From: UBA9619 sp964630665
GTDB lineage: Bacteria > Pseudomonadota > Gammaproteobacteria > Arenicellales > UBA868
DNA length: 21,898 nucleotides
Reading direction: 5' to 3'
NCBI GenBank assembly: GCA_964630665.1
Contig: CAZVVN010000059.1
Span: forward strand, 1 to 21,898
Shown: positions 1 through 7,363 of the stretch, one piece after another
How the letters are laid out: every line of letters begins with the position of its first letter
Position numbering within the stretch: the first letter of the stretch is position 1
Position numbers and translations under genes: made by a program
Notes under the pieces: model-generated
Seen by the model: the letters and a program-made list of their open reading frames with translations, nothing else
The model's database searches: none
Told to the model about the DNA's origin: nothing

Positions 1-55
1 AGGACGCTGGCCTCTCACGCCGGAAACAGGGGTTCGATTCCCCTAGGGAGCGCCA
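1..55 (+). tRNA. tRNA-Glu (anticodon CTC), 5' part cut by window edge
   Basis: The sequence begins inside the tRNA. Bases 7-11 pair with 19-23 as the anticodon stem, enclosing the seven-base loop CTCTCAC (12-18), which puts anticodon CTC at 14-16. The T arm follows, with the GGTTCGATTCC loop region at about 30-42. The acceptor 3' strand and discriminator G52 come next, and CCA is encoded at 53-55. The loop context and G discriminator match bacterial tRNA-Glu. The D arm and 5' acceptor strand lie outside the window, so cloverleaf closure cannot be checked. CTC is a secondary Glu anticodon that reads GAG; many bacteria carry only TTC. Confidence 0.9.
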
Positions 56-151
56 ACTCTTCAATTCAATGTGCCGACCCTGCCCCGCGAGCACTCGACC
101 GGCTCTGGACCGCTCCAGACAAAATCGTGCACCCGAATTGAGGGGCTCCCT

Positions 152-157
152 TATACT
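152..157 (+). promoter_or_regulatory. possible -10 box for the luciferase-like monooxygenase gene
   Basis: TATACT is a five-of-six match to the sigma-70 -10 element and lies 32 bases before the ATG at 190. Nothing close to TTGACA sits 16-18 bases upstream, so the call rests on the -10 box and its position alone. Read-through from the tRNA is the alternative. Confidence 0.3.
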
Positions 158-189
158 ACGTTTTCGGTGAGCAGCGAGGAGGCGTAACG

Positions 190-1272
190 ATGCATTTTGG
201 TTATTTTGGCCTGATGGGCTATCGGGAACGGGGTATTCCAGCCAGCAAGGTATTCGAAGAACACGTCGAGCAGGTCAGGCATGCTGATCAACTCGGTTTC
301 GAGACGGCATGGTTCGCCGAGCATCATTTTTCCAATTATTGTATCTGCCCTTCACCGTTGATCATGGTCGCGCACTGCGCCGGTAAGACCGACCGGATCA
401 AGCTGGCACCCGCCGTTTTGGTGACGCCGCTTTATGACCCTGCCCGGCTTCTCGCCGAGATCGGCATGGCCGATTGTCTGTCTGGCGGGCGCCTCGTCCT
501 CGGCCTTGGGAGTGGTTATCAACCGTATGAATTCGAGCGCTTCCACCAGGAACTCGCTCACGCCCGGCCGATGCTGGGTGAGTTCCTCGACATGCTCGAC
601 CTCGCGTTCCTCGAGGATACCTTCGAGTATCACGGTCAACACTACGATTTGCCATCAACCCACATCAGCGCTCGGCCCATAAACGGCCTGCCGGAGATCT
701 GGATTGCCGGTGATCATGAATATGGCCACCGCTTGTGTGCACGCAAAGGCTATGTGCCTATGTTTACCGGCCGCTGGCTTGGACCCGACTACCAGCGCCA
801 GCAGCGTGAATACATCGCCAAGTCCTATGTCGCCGAAGGTCGCGATCCCGACACCATGCCGCTTGCCGTTCAACGCTTCATGGGGGTGACCAAAAACCGC
901 GAGGAAACGCTCGCCTATGTTGATAATGCCCGCCACCAGATGCGCCTGGCGTCGGCGTTGCGGCGTCGTGCCGAAGTCACCGACGGCGCGATGATGCGCG
1001 AGATTCCAATCCCTGACGAGCCCCCGCTGGAAGAGATCGCCGACCAGTTGCTGGTCGGCGATTGCGAAACGATCGCCGAACGGTTGTGCAACGAGATCCA
1101 GGCGTGCCGCCCGCTGCACATGATGTTCCATTTCCAGGTCGGCGCTTCGGCACATGCTCATGCACTGTTGACGATGGAAAAGCTGATGACCGACATCAAG
1201 CCGATGGTCGAGAAGGAACTCGGGCCTTTGGAGACCCTGGGTCAGACGACAGCGGCTTCCCAGGGGACTTAA
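190..1272 (+). CDS. LLM-class (luciferase-like) flavin-dependent monooxygenase
   Basis: A 360-residue soluble protein of the bacterial luciferase-like superfamily. These TIM-barrel enzymes use reduced FMN, supplied by a separate reductase, and O2 to oxygenate small substrates. The N-terminus MHFGYFGLMG forms strand 1. FAEHHF at residues 42-47 and LSGGRLVLGLGSGYQP at about 97-112 are the usual superfamily signatures, and the length is typical. The ATG at 190 is preceded by a perfect AGGAGG at 177-182 with 7-base spacing, which fixes the start. The gene stands alone between tRNA-Glu and a convergent MFS gene, with no flavin reductase nearby. The substrate cannot be read from the sequence. The superfamily includes alkanal, sulfonate, nitrilotriacetate and dimethylsulfide monooxygenases, but this protein looks like the general luciferase-like group rather than a specific NtaA/DmoA member. 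Confidence 0.88.
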   Translation: MHFGYFGLMGYRERGIPASKVFEEHVEQVRHADQLGFETAWFAEHHFSNYCICPSPLIMVAHCAGKTDRIKLAPAVLVTPLYDPARLLAEIGMADCLSGGRLVLGLGSGYQPYEFERFHQELAHARPMLGEFLDMLDLAFLEDTFEYHGQHYDLPSTHISARPINGLPEIWIAGDHEYGHRLCARKGYVPMFTGRWLGPDYQRQQREYIAKSYVAEGRDPDTMPLAVQRFMGVTKNREETLAYVDNARHQMRLASALRRRAEVTDGAMMREIPIPDEPPLEEIADQLLVGDCETIAERLCNEIQACRPLHMMFHFQVGASAHAHALLTMEKLMTDIKPMVEKELGPLETLGQTTAASQGT

Positions 1273-1420
1273 CGGAGCCACGCCGGGGGAGAAATCGTCT
1301 CAGCCGTTTTGTCAGCCTTTCAGTAAGCGATATCGGTCCAGTAGCCTGGCCCGGGTCGACCAGAGATAATTGTGCTTTCATCTACCACAGCGAAAGATCA
1401 CGCGTCGCAAATAATCGCTC

Positions 1421-1434
1421 TTCGCAGCTGCGAA
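1421..1434. repeat. perfect 14-bp palindrome between convergent genes
   Basis: TTCGCAGCTGCGAA reads the same on both strands and sits 5 bases past the MFS stop codon at 1439 (minus strand). As RNA it could fold only as a short stem of about five pairs with a four-base loop. No T tract follows on either strand, so it is a weak terminator candidate at best; a dimeric protein-binding site is also possible. Confidence 0.3.
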
Positions 1435-1438
1435 TAAT

Positions 1439-2695
1439 TCAGGGCCCTGTAGCGTCTCGCGGCAATTCAACGTAGTTTCGCAGTAGCAGTACGGATCCCG
1501 CCAGCAACAAGCCGGTCACTGTGAGCACGCCAAGGCCCGCCCCGAACCCCCCGGTTGAATCGTAGAGCACCCCCAGCATCACCGGTCCTCCCACGCCGCC
1601 GATCTCGGCGGCTGAAAAGAACAAGCCGCTGGCTGTTCCCGCCCGGTGCTCACCCACGGCCGGCAGTTCCACGAGTATCAGTATCAGCAGCGTCATCATC
1701 GAGCCGCTCGCGATCCCCTGCAGAATCAAACCAGCAAAAAGCCCAGGACCGGCGGGACTCCGCAGCAGCACACTGGCGACACTGGTACATAGAAACAAAG
1801 CCAGCAACACCAACAGCCGACGTTCCCGTACCGCCAGCCGCGGCACGACCAGAGCACTGGCAATAGCGCAAGCCACCATCAGTGCGGCCAGGTTACTGGC
1901 CTGCCTGATGTCCCAGCCACTGGAGCGGATCAACTCAGGCAACCAGTTGGCCAGGCCATGGTTGATGGTAAAGACACCAATGCTCATCAGCAGCAACAGG
2001 CGTACCGCCGGCACCCGCAACAGTGCTGTGATCCCGACCTGAAACACCTGTACCTGACCTTTGTTCACCTCAGTTCGGTCGGAAAATCTGGATATCACTA
2101 GCCAGGCCAGTGCAGCAATGATCGCGACACCACCCCACAGGCGCAGTACCAGTCGCCAGTCGCCGTCAAACAATGGCATCAACCAGGCATTGGTCAACAG
2201 CAGGCTGATGAGTGCACCAATGCCGGGGCCGGTGATGTATATCCCCATGGCGAGTCCCCGCTGTTTCCCCTGAAACCAGGTGCTGACGACCTTGGGGGCA
2301 CCGGCAGAGATGATCGGACCACCGAGACCAAATACGCCCACCGCGAGCAGCAGACTGTACGGGTCATCGGCAATGCTGCGCCAAAATGCCGAGACCGTGA
2401 TCAGGCCCGCACCCACCAGCATTGACCAGCGACTCCCCAGGCGATCCAGTAACACACCACAGGGAATCGATGCCGCGATGTAAACGAGCTGCCAGACCCC
2501 GAGTACCCGACCCATAGCCGAATGACTCATGCCGAGGTCATGCTCGATGACCGGCACCAGCGGGGCCAATCCGGCAATATTCAAGCCGAACGCAAGGTAA
2601 AGCAGCCAGACTCCCGCCAGCATCCACCAGCGCTGTGAAGGGTGCTCCGAATTCGGCTTTTCTGAGGTTATCCCCCCGCTGGCGGCCTGGTTCAC
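1439..2695 (-). CDS. MFS transporter (last gene of the five-gene block)
   Basis: A 418-residue inner-membrane protein with about twelve hydrophobic segments in two halves of six and a soluble N-terminal tail of about 22 residues. The loop after helix 2 carries the MFS motif A pattern (GVLLDRLGSRW, near residues 80-90), so it is a proton- or solute-coupled major facilitator. The central loop near SDRTEVNKGQ separates the halves. The start is a GTG at 2695, 43 bases after the M24 gene stop, with only a weak ribosome site; this fits translation within one transcript. Its place directly behind the DddP-like gene suggests import or export of that pathway's substrate or product. The substrate is unknown, and MFS sequence alone does not give direction of transport. 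Confidence 0.87.
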   Translation of the reverse strand: MNQAASGGITSEKPNSEHPSQRWWMLAGVWLLYLAFGLNIAGLAPLVPVIEHDLGMSHSAMGRVLGVWQLVYIAASIPCGVLLDRLGSRWSMLVGAGLITVSAFWRSIADDPYSLLLAVGVFGLGGPIISAGAPKVVSTWFQGKQRGLAMGIYITGPGIGALISLLLTNAWLMPLFDGDWRLVLRLWGGVAIIAALAWLVISRFSDRTEVNKGQVQVFQVGITALLRVPAVRLLLLMSIGVFTINHGLANWLPELIRSSGWDIRQASNLAALMVACAIASALVVPRLAVRERRLLVLLALFLCTSVASVLLRSPAGPGLFAGLILQGIASGSMMTLLILILVELPAVGEHRAGTASGLFFSAAEIGGVGGPVMLGVLYDSTGGFGAGLGVLTVTGLLLAGSVLLLRNYVELPRDATGP

Positions 2696-2738
2696 AAACC
2701 GGGCTGACTCACCACAGCACCACGCTCATAACAACGGC

Positions 2739-3989
2739 CTAGAGCCAGTCCAGCTCAAACGGGTAACTCGACATCAGTTCGACCCCGGCCTCAGTGACGA
2801 TCACCTGCTCTTCCAGTTTCACGCCTTCGCGTCCACCCTCCGAACCGATGAACGATTCCACACAGAGGGTCATACCGGGCTCAAGGACCGCATCATAGCC
2901 TGTGGCCGGAAAATCTACCCAGTGCTTGATACTCGGGTACTCGTCGGCCAGTCCTACACCATGAATCAGTGCTGGATAGCGGTGTGAGAGGAATTCGTCG
3001 GGTATCTTCCAGCAGCGTTCCGAGACTTCCGCCAGAGTCAGGCCGGGCTTGAGCACTTCGATGTTGGTCTGAACCTGCTCATAGGCTGCCGCGTAGAGCC
3101 GGCGCTGCTCATCAGTTGGCTTGTCGCCGCACAGCCATGACCGCGAGATATCCGAACAGTAGCCATACGGCCCAATCAGGTCTGTATCGAAACTCACCAG
3201 ATCCCCTTTCTCGATCTGCCGCATCGAGCATTCACGGAACCACGGGTTGGTCCGAGGGCCTGACGACAACAGCCGGGTCTCTATCCATTCCCCGCCCAGT
3301 CGGATATTGGTCTCGTGCAGCTTGGCCCAGAGGGCATTTTCGCTGATACCGGGCTGCAGGGTATCGCGCATATCGCGGCAGGCGGCCTCACAGACCGCCA
3401 TCGATGTGCGCATCAGCACCAACTCCTCCGGCGACTTGATGACCCGTGCCTTCTCGGCGACTGCTTCACCATCGGCCAGAATCAGGCCGCGTTCGCGCAG
3501 GGCATCGGTGGCAATAAATGACAGACGATCCACCGCCAGGCGCCGGTTGGTACCAGCATGCTGCCGCATCAGGTCGTCGATCTGGCGGGCGAACTCGCGA
3601 GCCCGTTCCTCTCCCAGGTGTGCAGCGGCGAAAAAATAAAAAGACGGGATGACCCGATAGTCGTCGACCCCGGGCAGGTCTTCAGCCAGATGGGGGTGAT
3701 CTGCATAGTCGAACAGCACCACTGGTCCTTCAACTGCAATAAACACGCAGCGCGTCTCGTAATGCGAACACCAGACCTGCATGTTGGTGGCATCAGTCGC
3801 ATAGCGTGTGTTGATCTGATCAAACAGCAACAGGCCGGCAACATCCGCCAACCGCATCTGCTCGCGCAAACGCGAGAGTCTGTAGCGTCTGACGATATCA
3901 AGATCGACTGGTGCCTCGGAATACTCCATAGCGCCATGCTGACGCGGTACGGCATTTCGTCTTCGTGAACGAACCGATTCAATTGGCAT
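2739..3989 (-). CDS. M24-fold metalloenzyme resembling DMSP lyase DddP
   Basis: The ATG at 3989 gives 416 residues; an in-frame TTG at 4031 and an ATG at 3929 are alternatives, and none has a clear ribosome site. Numbers here count from the TTG. Metal ligands of the creatinase/aminopeptidase fold are D282 and D284 (FDTDLIG), D294 (CSDISRSW), H357 (HGVGLADE), E392 (CVESF) and E407 (KLEEQ). The residues I recall for DddP (D295, D297, D307, H371, E406, E421) have the same spacing within one residue. DddP Tyr366 and catalytic Asp377 match Y352 and D363. Further DddP-like stretches are RYATDATNMQ (76-85) and GGEWIETRLLSSGPRTNPWF (246-265). DddP cleaves dimethylsulfoniopropionate to DMS and acrylate in the cytoplasm. 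The intact ligands argue against creatinase, which is metal-free. A prolidase-like or other lyase role remains possible, so no symbol is given. Confidence 0.78.
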   Translation of the reverse strand: MPIESVRSRRRNAVPRQHGAMEYSEAPVDLDIVRRYRLSRLREQMRLADVAGLLLFDQINTRYATDATNMQVWCSHYETRCVFIAVEGPVVLFDYADHPHLAEDLPGVDDYRVIPSFYFFAAAHLGEERAREFARQIDDLMRQHAGTNRRLAVDRLSFIATDALRERGLILADGEAVAEKARVIKSPEELVLMRTSMAVCEAACRDMRDTLQPGISENALWAKLHETNIRLGGEWIETRLLSSGPRTNPWFRECSMRQIEKGDLVSFDTDLIGPYGYCSDISRSWLCGDKPTDEQRRLYAAAYEQVQTNIEVLKPGLTLAEVSERCWKIPDEFLSHRYPALIHGVGLADEYPSIKHWVDFPATGYDAVLEPGMTLCVESFIGSEGGREGVKLEEQVIVTEAGVELMSSYPFELDWL

Positions 3990-4085
3990 CGTATGGGAAT
4001 CGCGGCTGTTATCGAGGTGACTGGAGAGCAATATAGCGCTGCCGGCCAGCCCTCACAACCGACCGGCCTGGTCTGCCGAGAGTAC

Positions 4086-5360
4086 TCAGGCGCGAGAAAC
4101 CGTGGCACTGTTTGGTCGCCTGTCACCGGGCAGTAACGAAGAGCCAACAGCACCCAATATCGCCACAGTGCTCGCCAACAGGAAAGCCGAGGTAAACGAC
4201 CCCGATGCATCTGCCATTGCACCGGCCACGGCCGGCGAGACAGCCTGACCGAGGCCGAAGAAGAGCGTGATGAAGCCAAGTGCGGCCGGCGCCAGGCGAT
4301 GGCCGAACAGATCCCCGCAGGCGGCTGCCATGATCCCCGGGATACTCCACGCTGTCAGGCCGAACAGTACCGTCGCCAGAATGAATCCTGTAGTGACCGG
4401 CCACAGTGAGACCAGGCCGTAAGCACTCGCCTGCACCAGATAAACCATCACCAGGGCGAATCTCCGCCCGACTACATCGGACAACGTGCCCCAGATCAGC
4501 CCACAGAACAGACTGCACCAACCCATGAACATGAACAACGTTCCAGCCTCGGCCGTCGAATAACCGCCTTCGGCTACCAGCATCTTGAAGAAAAACGTGA
4601 TAAATATGATGTAGGAAAAACCGAACGCAATGTAGACCAGACCCAGTTTCCAGGCGACGGCTGAACGGTAGACTCGACGCCACTCAAGACCCTGCCTCTG
4701 AAACTGCTGGCCGCCCGCATCATCGGCGGGTCCAGCTGAAATAGCCTGCAGACCTTTGTCTTGCGGCTGGTCGCGTAACAACCAGGCACCGGTCACCGCC
4801 AGGAAGATCGTGAAACCACCAAAACCGTACCAGCAGATTCGCCACCCGAGCGCACCAAATTCGTCCAGTACAATCGGCACCAGCGGGCCCAGGGCAATGA
4901 ATGCCACAGAAGCGCCGGAGACCGCGATGCCGGTTGCCAGCCCGCGCCGCCGGGTGCCGAACCAAGCAGCCAGCACCCCGTAAATGGGGATGTTGCTCAT
5001 ACCACTGCCAACACCAGCCAGTCCCCGCCACAAGGCGATCTCGGCATAGTCACCGGCCAGCCCGGTCATCAGCATACTGCTACCGGCGATCGCGAGCCCA
5101 ACAGTGATGACCCGGCGGGGCCCGAAGCGGGACGCCAGGGCACCGCCGATGAGGCTCGCCAGCAGGTATCCGATCACATGTGCGGTGGCAAGGAACCCAG
5201 CCTCGGTATTGCCCATCCCAAGGTCGGCCTGCATCGCAGGCAAGAGCACGGAGTAACCAAACCGGGCCAGCCCCAATGCGCCAAAAGCGACCAGCGTCGC
5301 CACCACCAGAATAATCCAGCCATAGTGAAGACCGTTGCGTAGCCGGCCGCTAGGGTTCAT
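4086..5360 (-). CDS. MFS transporter (third gene of the five-gene block)
   Basis: A 424-residue protein with about twelve membrane segments, starting MNPSGRLRNGLHYGW before helix 1. Motif A is visible as GGALASRFGPRRV (about residues 73-85). A second motif, AWFGTRRRGLATGIAVSG (about 132-149), resembles the YbfB/YjiJ-type and oxalate/monocarboxylate-type facilitators. The hydrophilic central loop (DQPQDKGLQAISAGPADDAGG) divides the two halves. ATG at 5360 has only a poor ribosome site. It lies 133 bases after the Hyi-like gene and 96 bases before the DddP-like gene on the same strand. It is not a close copy of the MFS gene at 1439-2695, so the two flanking transporters probably handle different compounds, or import and efflux. 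The substrate cannot be assigned. Confidence 0.87.
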   Translation of the reverse strand: MNPSGRLRNGLHYGWIILVVATLVAFGALGLARFGYSVLLPAMQADLGMGNTEAGFLATAHVIGYLLASLIGGALASRFGPRRVITVGLAIAGSSMLMTGLAGDYAEIALWRGLAGVGSGMSNIPIYGVLAAWFGTRRRGLATGIAVSGASVAFIALGPLVPIVLDEFGALGWRICWYGFGGFTIFLAVTGAWLLRDQPQDKGLQAISAGPADDAGGQQFQRQGLEWRRVYRSAVAWKLGLVYIAFGFSYIIFITFFFKMLVAEGGYSTAEAGTLFMFMGWCSLFCGLIWGTLSDVVGRRFALVMVYLVQASAYGLVSLWPVTTGFILATVLFGLTAWSIPGIMAAACGDLFGHRLAPAALGFITLFFGLGQAVSPAVAGAMADASGSFTSAFLLASTVAILGAVGSSLLPGDRRPNSATVSRA

Positions 5361-5391
5361 ATCCGGCTGACCGGCACCGGCATCCGCCTCG

Positions 5392-5403
5392 GCGGGGCCC
5401 CGC
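5392..5403. repeat. perfect 12-bp GC-only palindrome upstream of MFS gene
   Basis: GCGGGGCCCCGC lies in the 133-base gap between the Hyi-like gene (stop at 5494) and the MFS start at 5360. No T tract follows. It could be a short RNA hairpin that modulates downstream expression, or simply a chance GC palindrome. Confidence 0.2.
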
Positions 5404-5493
5404 GAGTGACTGCGCCAGTTTCGAATCGCTTGCCTTGAACAGTGGTCGACGGGAGGGCTTCAGACGGCTGAGTCCAACCCCCAGGACAGTCCA

Positions 5494-6276
5494 TCAGAGC
5501 GGCCGGTACGGCTCAAGCCAGCCCAAACCATCCAGCGTAGCGGCAACTGGACGGTACTCGCAGCCGATGTAACCCTCATAACCCAGTGCATCAATCAGCT
5601 CGAACAGGAAAGGGTAATTGATCTCACCTTCATCGGGCTCATGCCGCCCCGGCACGCCCGAGATCTGGATATGGGCGATCTGATCGAGGTGCCGGCTGAA
5701 GGTCTCCGCAAGATCACCCTGCCCCATCTGGGCGTGGTAGAAGTCAAACTGGAGTGCGACCCGGGAGCTCGCCGCTTGGTCGATGATCTCACTCGCCTTG
5801 GCTGTGCTGCCGACTAGATAGCCCGGCACGTCAGTGGCGTTAAACGGTTCAATGAGCACCTTCCGGGCGGTACCGGCAGATTGATCCGCGGCATAGAGCA
5901 GGTTGTCGACGTAAGTCCCGACCGCAAGCTCTGAATCCAGGTCTGGAGATACCCAACCCGACAGCAGGTGCACCATGGGGCAGTCCAGTGCGGCTGCATA
6001 AGCGAGACCCTGGTCTATTGCCGACCGGCATTCAACCTCCCGAGCAGGGTCAGCAGCAATTCCAATGTCACCGGACTCCAGATCGCCTGCCGGTAGATTG
6101 AGCAGCACCAGGCTCAACTCCAGGGCTTGCAGCCGTTCTGCGATCTCGACGGCCTCGTGCCGGTAGGGAAACTGACACTCCACGGCACGGAATCCAGCCG
6201 CCGCCGCTGCTTCAAACCGATCAAGAAACGGGTACTCACAGAACAAAGTCGACAGATTGGCAGCAAACTTTGGCAT
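5494..6276 (-). CDS. hydroxypyruvate isomerase-like TIM-barrel protein
   Basis: 260 residues, close to the 258 of E. coli Hyi. The start is the ATG at 6276, beginning MPKFAANLSTLFCEYPFLDRF as in Hyi; a GGGAG ribosome site lies about 8 bases upstream. An in-frame ATG at 6303 is less likely. Family features in order: NLS..F.EYPFL.RFEAAAAAGF near the N-terminus, LLNLPAGD, the metal-ligand Glu in LIEPFNATDVPGY, QFDFYHAQ, the second barrel half with GRHEPDEGEINYPFLF, and IGCEYRP, where the second ligand Glu lies. Members isomerise hydroxypyruvate and tartronate semialdehyde, or 2-oxo-tetronate in OtnI, with a divalent metal in the cytoplasm. It sits 69 bases after the PrpB-like gene in the same operon. 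No glyoxylate carboligase, tartronate reductase or OtnK is present in the window, so the true substrate is open. Confidence 0.83.
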   Translation of the reverse strand: MPKFAANLSTLFCEYPFLDRFEAAAAAGFRAVECQFPYRHEAVEIAERLQALELSLVLLNLPAGDLESGDIGIAADPAREVECRSAIDQGLAYAAALDCPMVHLLSGWVSPDLDSELAVGTYVDNLLYAADQSAGTARKVLIEPFNATDVPGYLVGSTAKASEIIDQAASSRVALQFDFYHAQMGQGDLAETFSRHLDQIAHIQISGVPGRHEPDEGEINYPFLFELIDALGYEGYIGCEYRPVAATLDGLGWLEPYRPL

Positions 6277-6345
6277 CTCAGCTCTCCCGGGGATGTCTCT
6301 CACGCAGACAGCTGGAGCCAGTCTCCATCGCCGCGCTCGCAGGAC

Positions 6346-7245
6346 CTACGGAATTGCGCTACGGGCGACCGATTCGTCCAAAGACTCATAATCAAAATAA
6401 CCGATCAGGTCGTAGAACTCGGCCCGGGTCATCATCGAGTCGGTCAGTTGCTGCGTACTACCGGTCTCTGCCAGACTGGCGTAGAGGTGCTCCATGGCGT
6501 GTGCCGCGACCCGCAGTGAAGAAGCCGGCCAAATCACAAGCTCGCAACCCATCTCTTCGAACTGCTGCGCAGAAAAATGTGGTGTACGCCCGAACTCCGT
6601 CATGTTCGCCATGAACGGTGCCGACACACTGTCGGTCACCTGTCGAATCATAGTGGCATCGGTCAGGGCATCGGCGAATACAATATCAGCACCGGCATCG
6701 ACATAGCAGTTCAAACGGTCGATGGCTGAGTCTACGCCTTCTGATTCCGCCGAATCTGTCCGCGCGATGATCTTCAGGTGAGAGCGGGCCTGCCTGGCAG
6801 CTGCGACCTTGGCACACATCTCTCCGCTGGACACCAGGCGCTTGTCGTTTAGGTGACCACATTTCTTGGGCAGCACCTGGTCTTCCATCTGCATGGCTGC
6901 AGCACCAGCTGTTTCCAGCTCCCGGACGGTTCGCATGACATTCATGACCTCTCCATAACCGGTATCGGCATCCACCACCAGCGGCAACTGGGTCGCCCGG
7001 TAGATGGTTCGCACCTGGAAACACAGCTCTTCCAAAGTCAGTATACCCAGGTCCGGCAATCCCATGCCGCCTGATACGGCCGCACCGGAGACGTAAAGGC
7101 ATTCGAACCCGGCCCGGCGGGCGAGCAGGCCGGCGACCGCGTTGTGGGCCCCGGGAATGCGGACAATGCCCGGTTGTGCCATCAGCTTGGCGAGACGTTC
7201 ACCAGCGGGCTCATTTTCAAGATCGGCGGCTGTCAACCAAGTCAC
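6346..7245 (-). CDS. isocitrate lyase/PEP mutase family lyase, PrpB (methylisocitrate lyase)-like
   Basis: 299 residues from the GTG at 7245, chosen because AGGAG at 7252-7256 is well spaced before it; E. coli PrpB has 296. The frame stays open to 7329 but that extension has no family similarity. Motifs: SGAAVSGGMGLPDLGILT (53-70), Mg-binding VDADTGYG (91-98), MEDQ (120-123), catalytic-loop KKCGH with Cys129 (127-131), IIARTD (159-164), NMTEFGRTP (214-222) and the PrpB-like tail MMTRAEFYDLIGYFDYESLD. The KKCGH cysteine marks a C-C lyase rather than a PEP mutase. Likely reactions are 2-methylisocitrate to pyruvate plus succinate, or 2,3-dimethylmalate to pyruvate plus propionate. It heads the five-gene operon and is divergent from a PrpF-like gene. 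Neither PrpC nor AcnD is nearby, so I withhold the symbol. Confidence 0.85.
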   Translation of the reverse strand: MTWLTAADLENEPAGERLAKLMAQPGIVRIPGAHNAVAGLLARRAGFECLYVSGAAVSGGMGLPDLGILTLEELCFQVRTIYRATQLPLVVDADTGYGEVMNVMRTVRELETAGAAAMQMEDQVLPKKCGHLNDKRLVSSGEMCAKVAAARQARSHLKIIARTDSAESEGVDSAIDRLNCYVDAGADIVFADALTDATMIRQVTDSVSAPFMANMTEFGRTPHFSAQQFEEMGCELVIWPASSLRVAAHAMEHLYASLAETGSTQQLTDSMMTRAEFYDLIGYFDYESLDESVARSAIP

Positions 7246-7363
7246 GGGCTTCTCCTCAGCGGTTTGGTTCGGTGTCTGATACGACAAGCATACGCCAAGA
7301 CTTGCCTTTGAGTCAGATTTTGTGCCCAATCTGCCAGTAGACCTGATTTGTCAGCACCAGACC
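7246..7363. promoter_or_regulatory. divergent control region between PrpB-like and PrpF-like genes
   Basis: A 118-base gap between two divergent starts must carry promoters for both directions unless transcription starts inside the genes. A weak minus-strand pair is CTGACT, 18 bases, TATGCT (four of six matches each), leading to the PrpB-like gene. A small inverted repeat TGTC-TGATAC-GACA lies at about 7273-7286 and could be an operator. Neither is strong enough to assign a regulator. Confidence 0.35.
7252..7256 (-). promoter_or_regulatory. ribosome binding site that decides the PrpB-like GTG start
   Basis: AGGAG (minus strand) lies 6 bases before GTG 7245. It supports that start over any in the upstream extension to 7329. 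Confidence 0.7.

Noticed and set aside
104..119. Hairpin TCTGGA-CCGC-TCCAGA as a terminator for tRNA-Glu
   Set aside because: Six perfect pairs but no T tract after it on the plus strand; not convincing as an intrinsic terminator.
655..1281. Open frame on the minus strand opposite the luciferase-like gene
   Set aside because: Shadow of a real gene that has a perfect ribosome site; no family signature.
2739..3989. Calling the M24 protein creatinase
   Set aside because: Creatinase lacks the metal ligands, whereas all six are present here.
5494..6276. OtnI/OtnC (tetronate) pathway from the Hyi-like and class II aldolase genes
   Set aside because: The two genes are about 14 kb apart in different blocks and no OtnK kinase is present.
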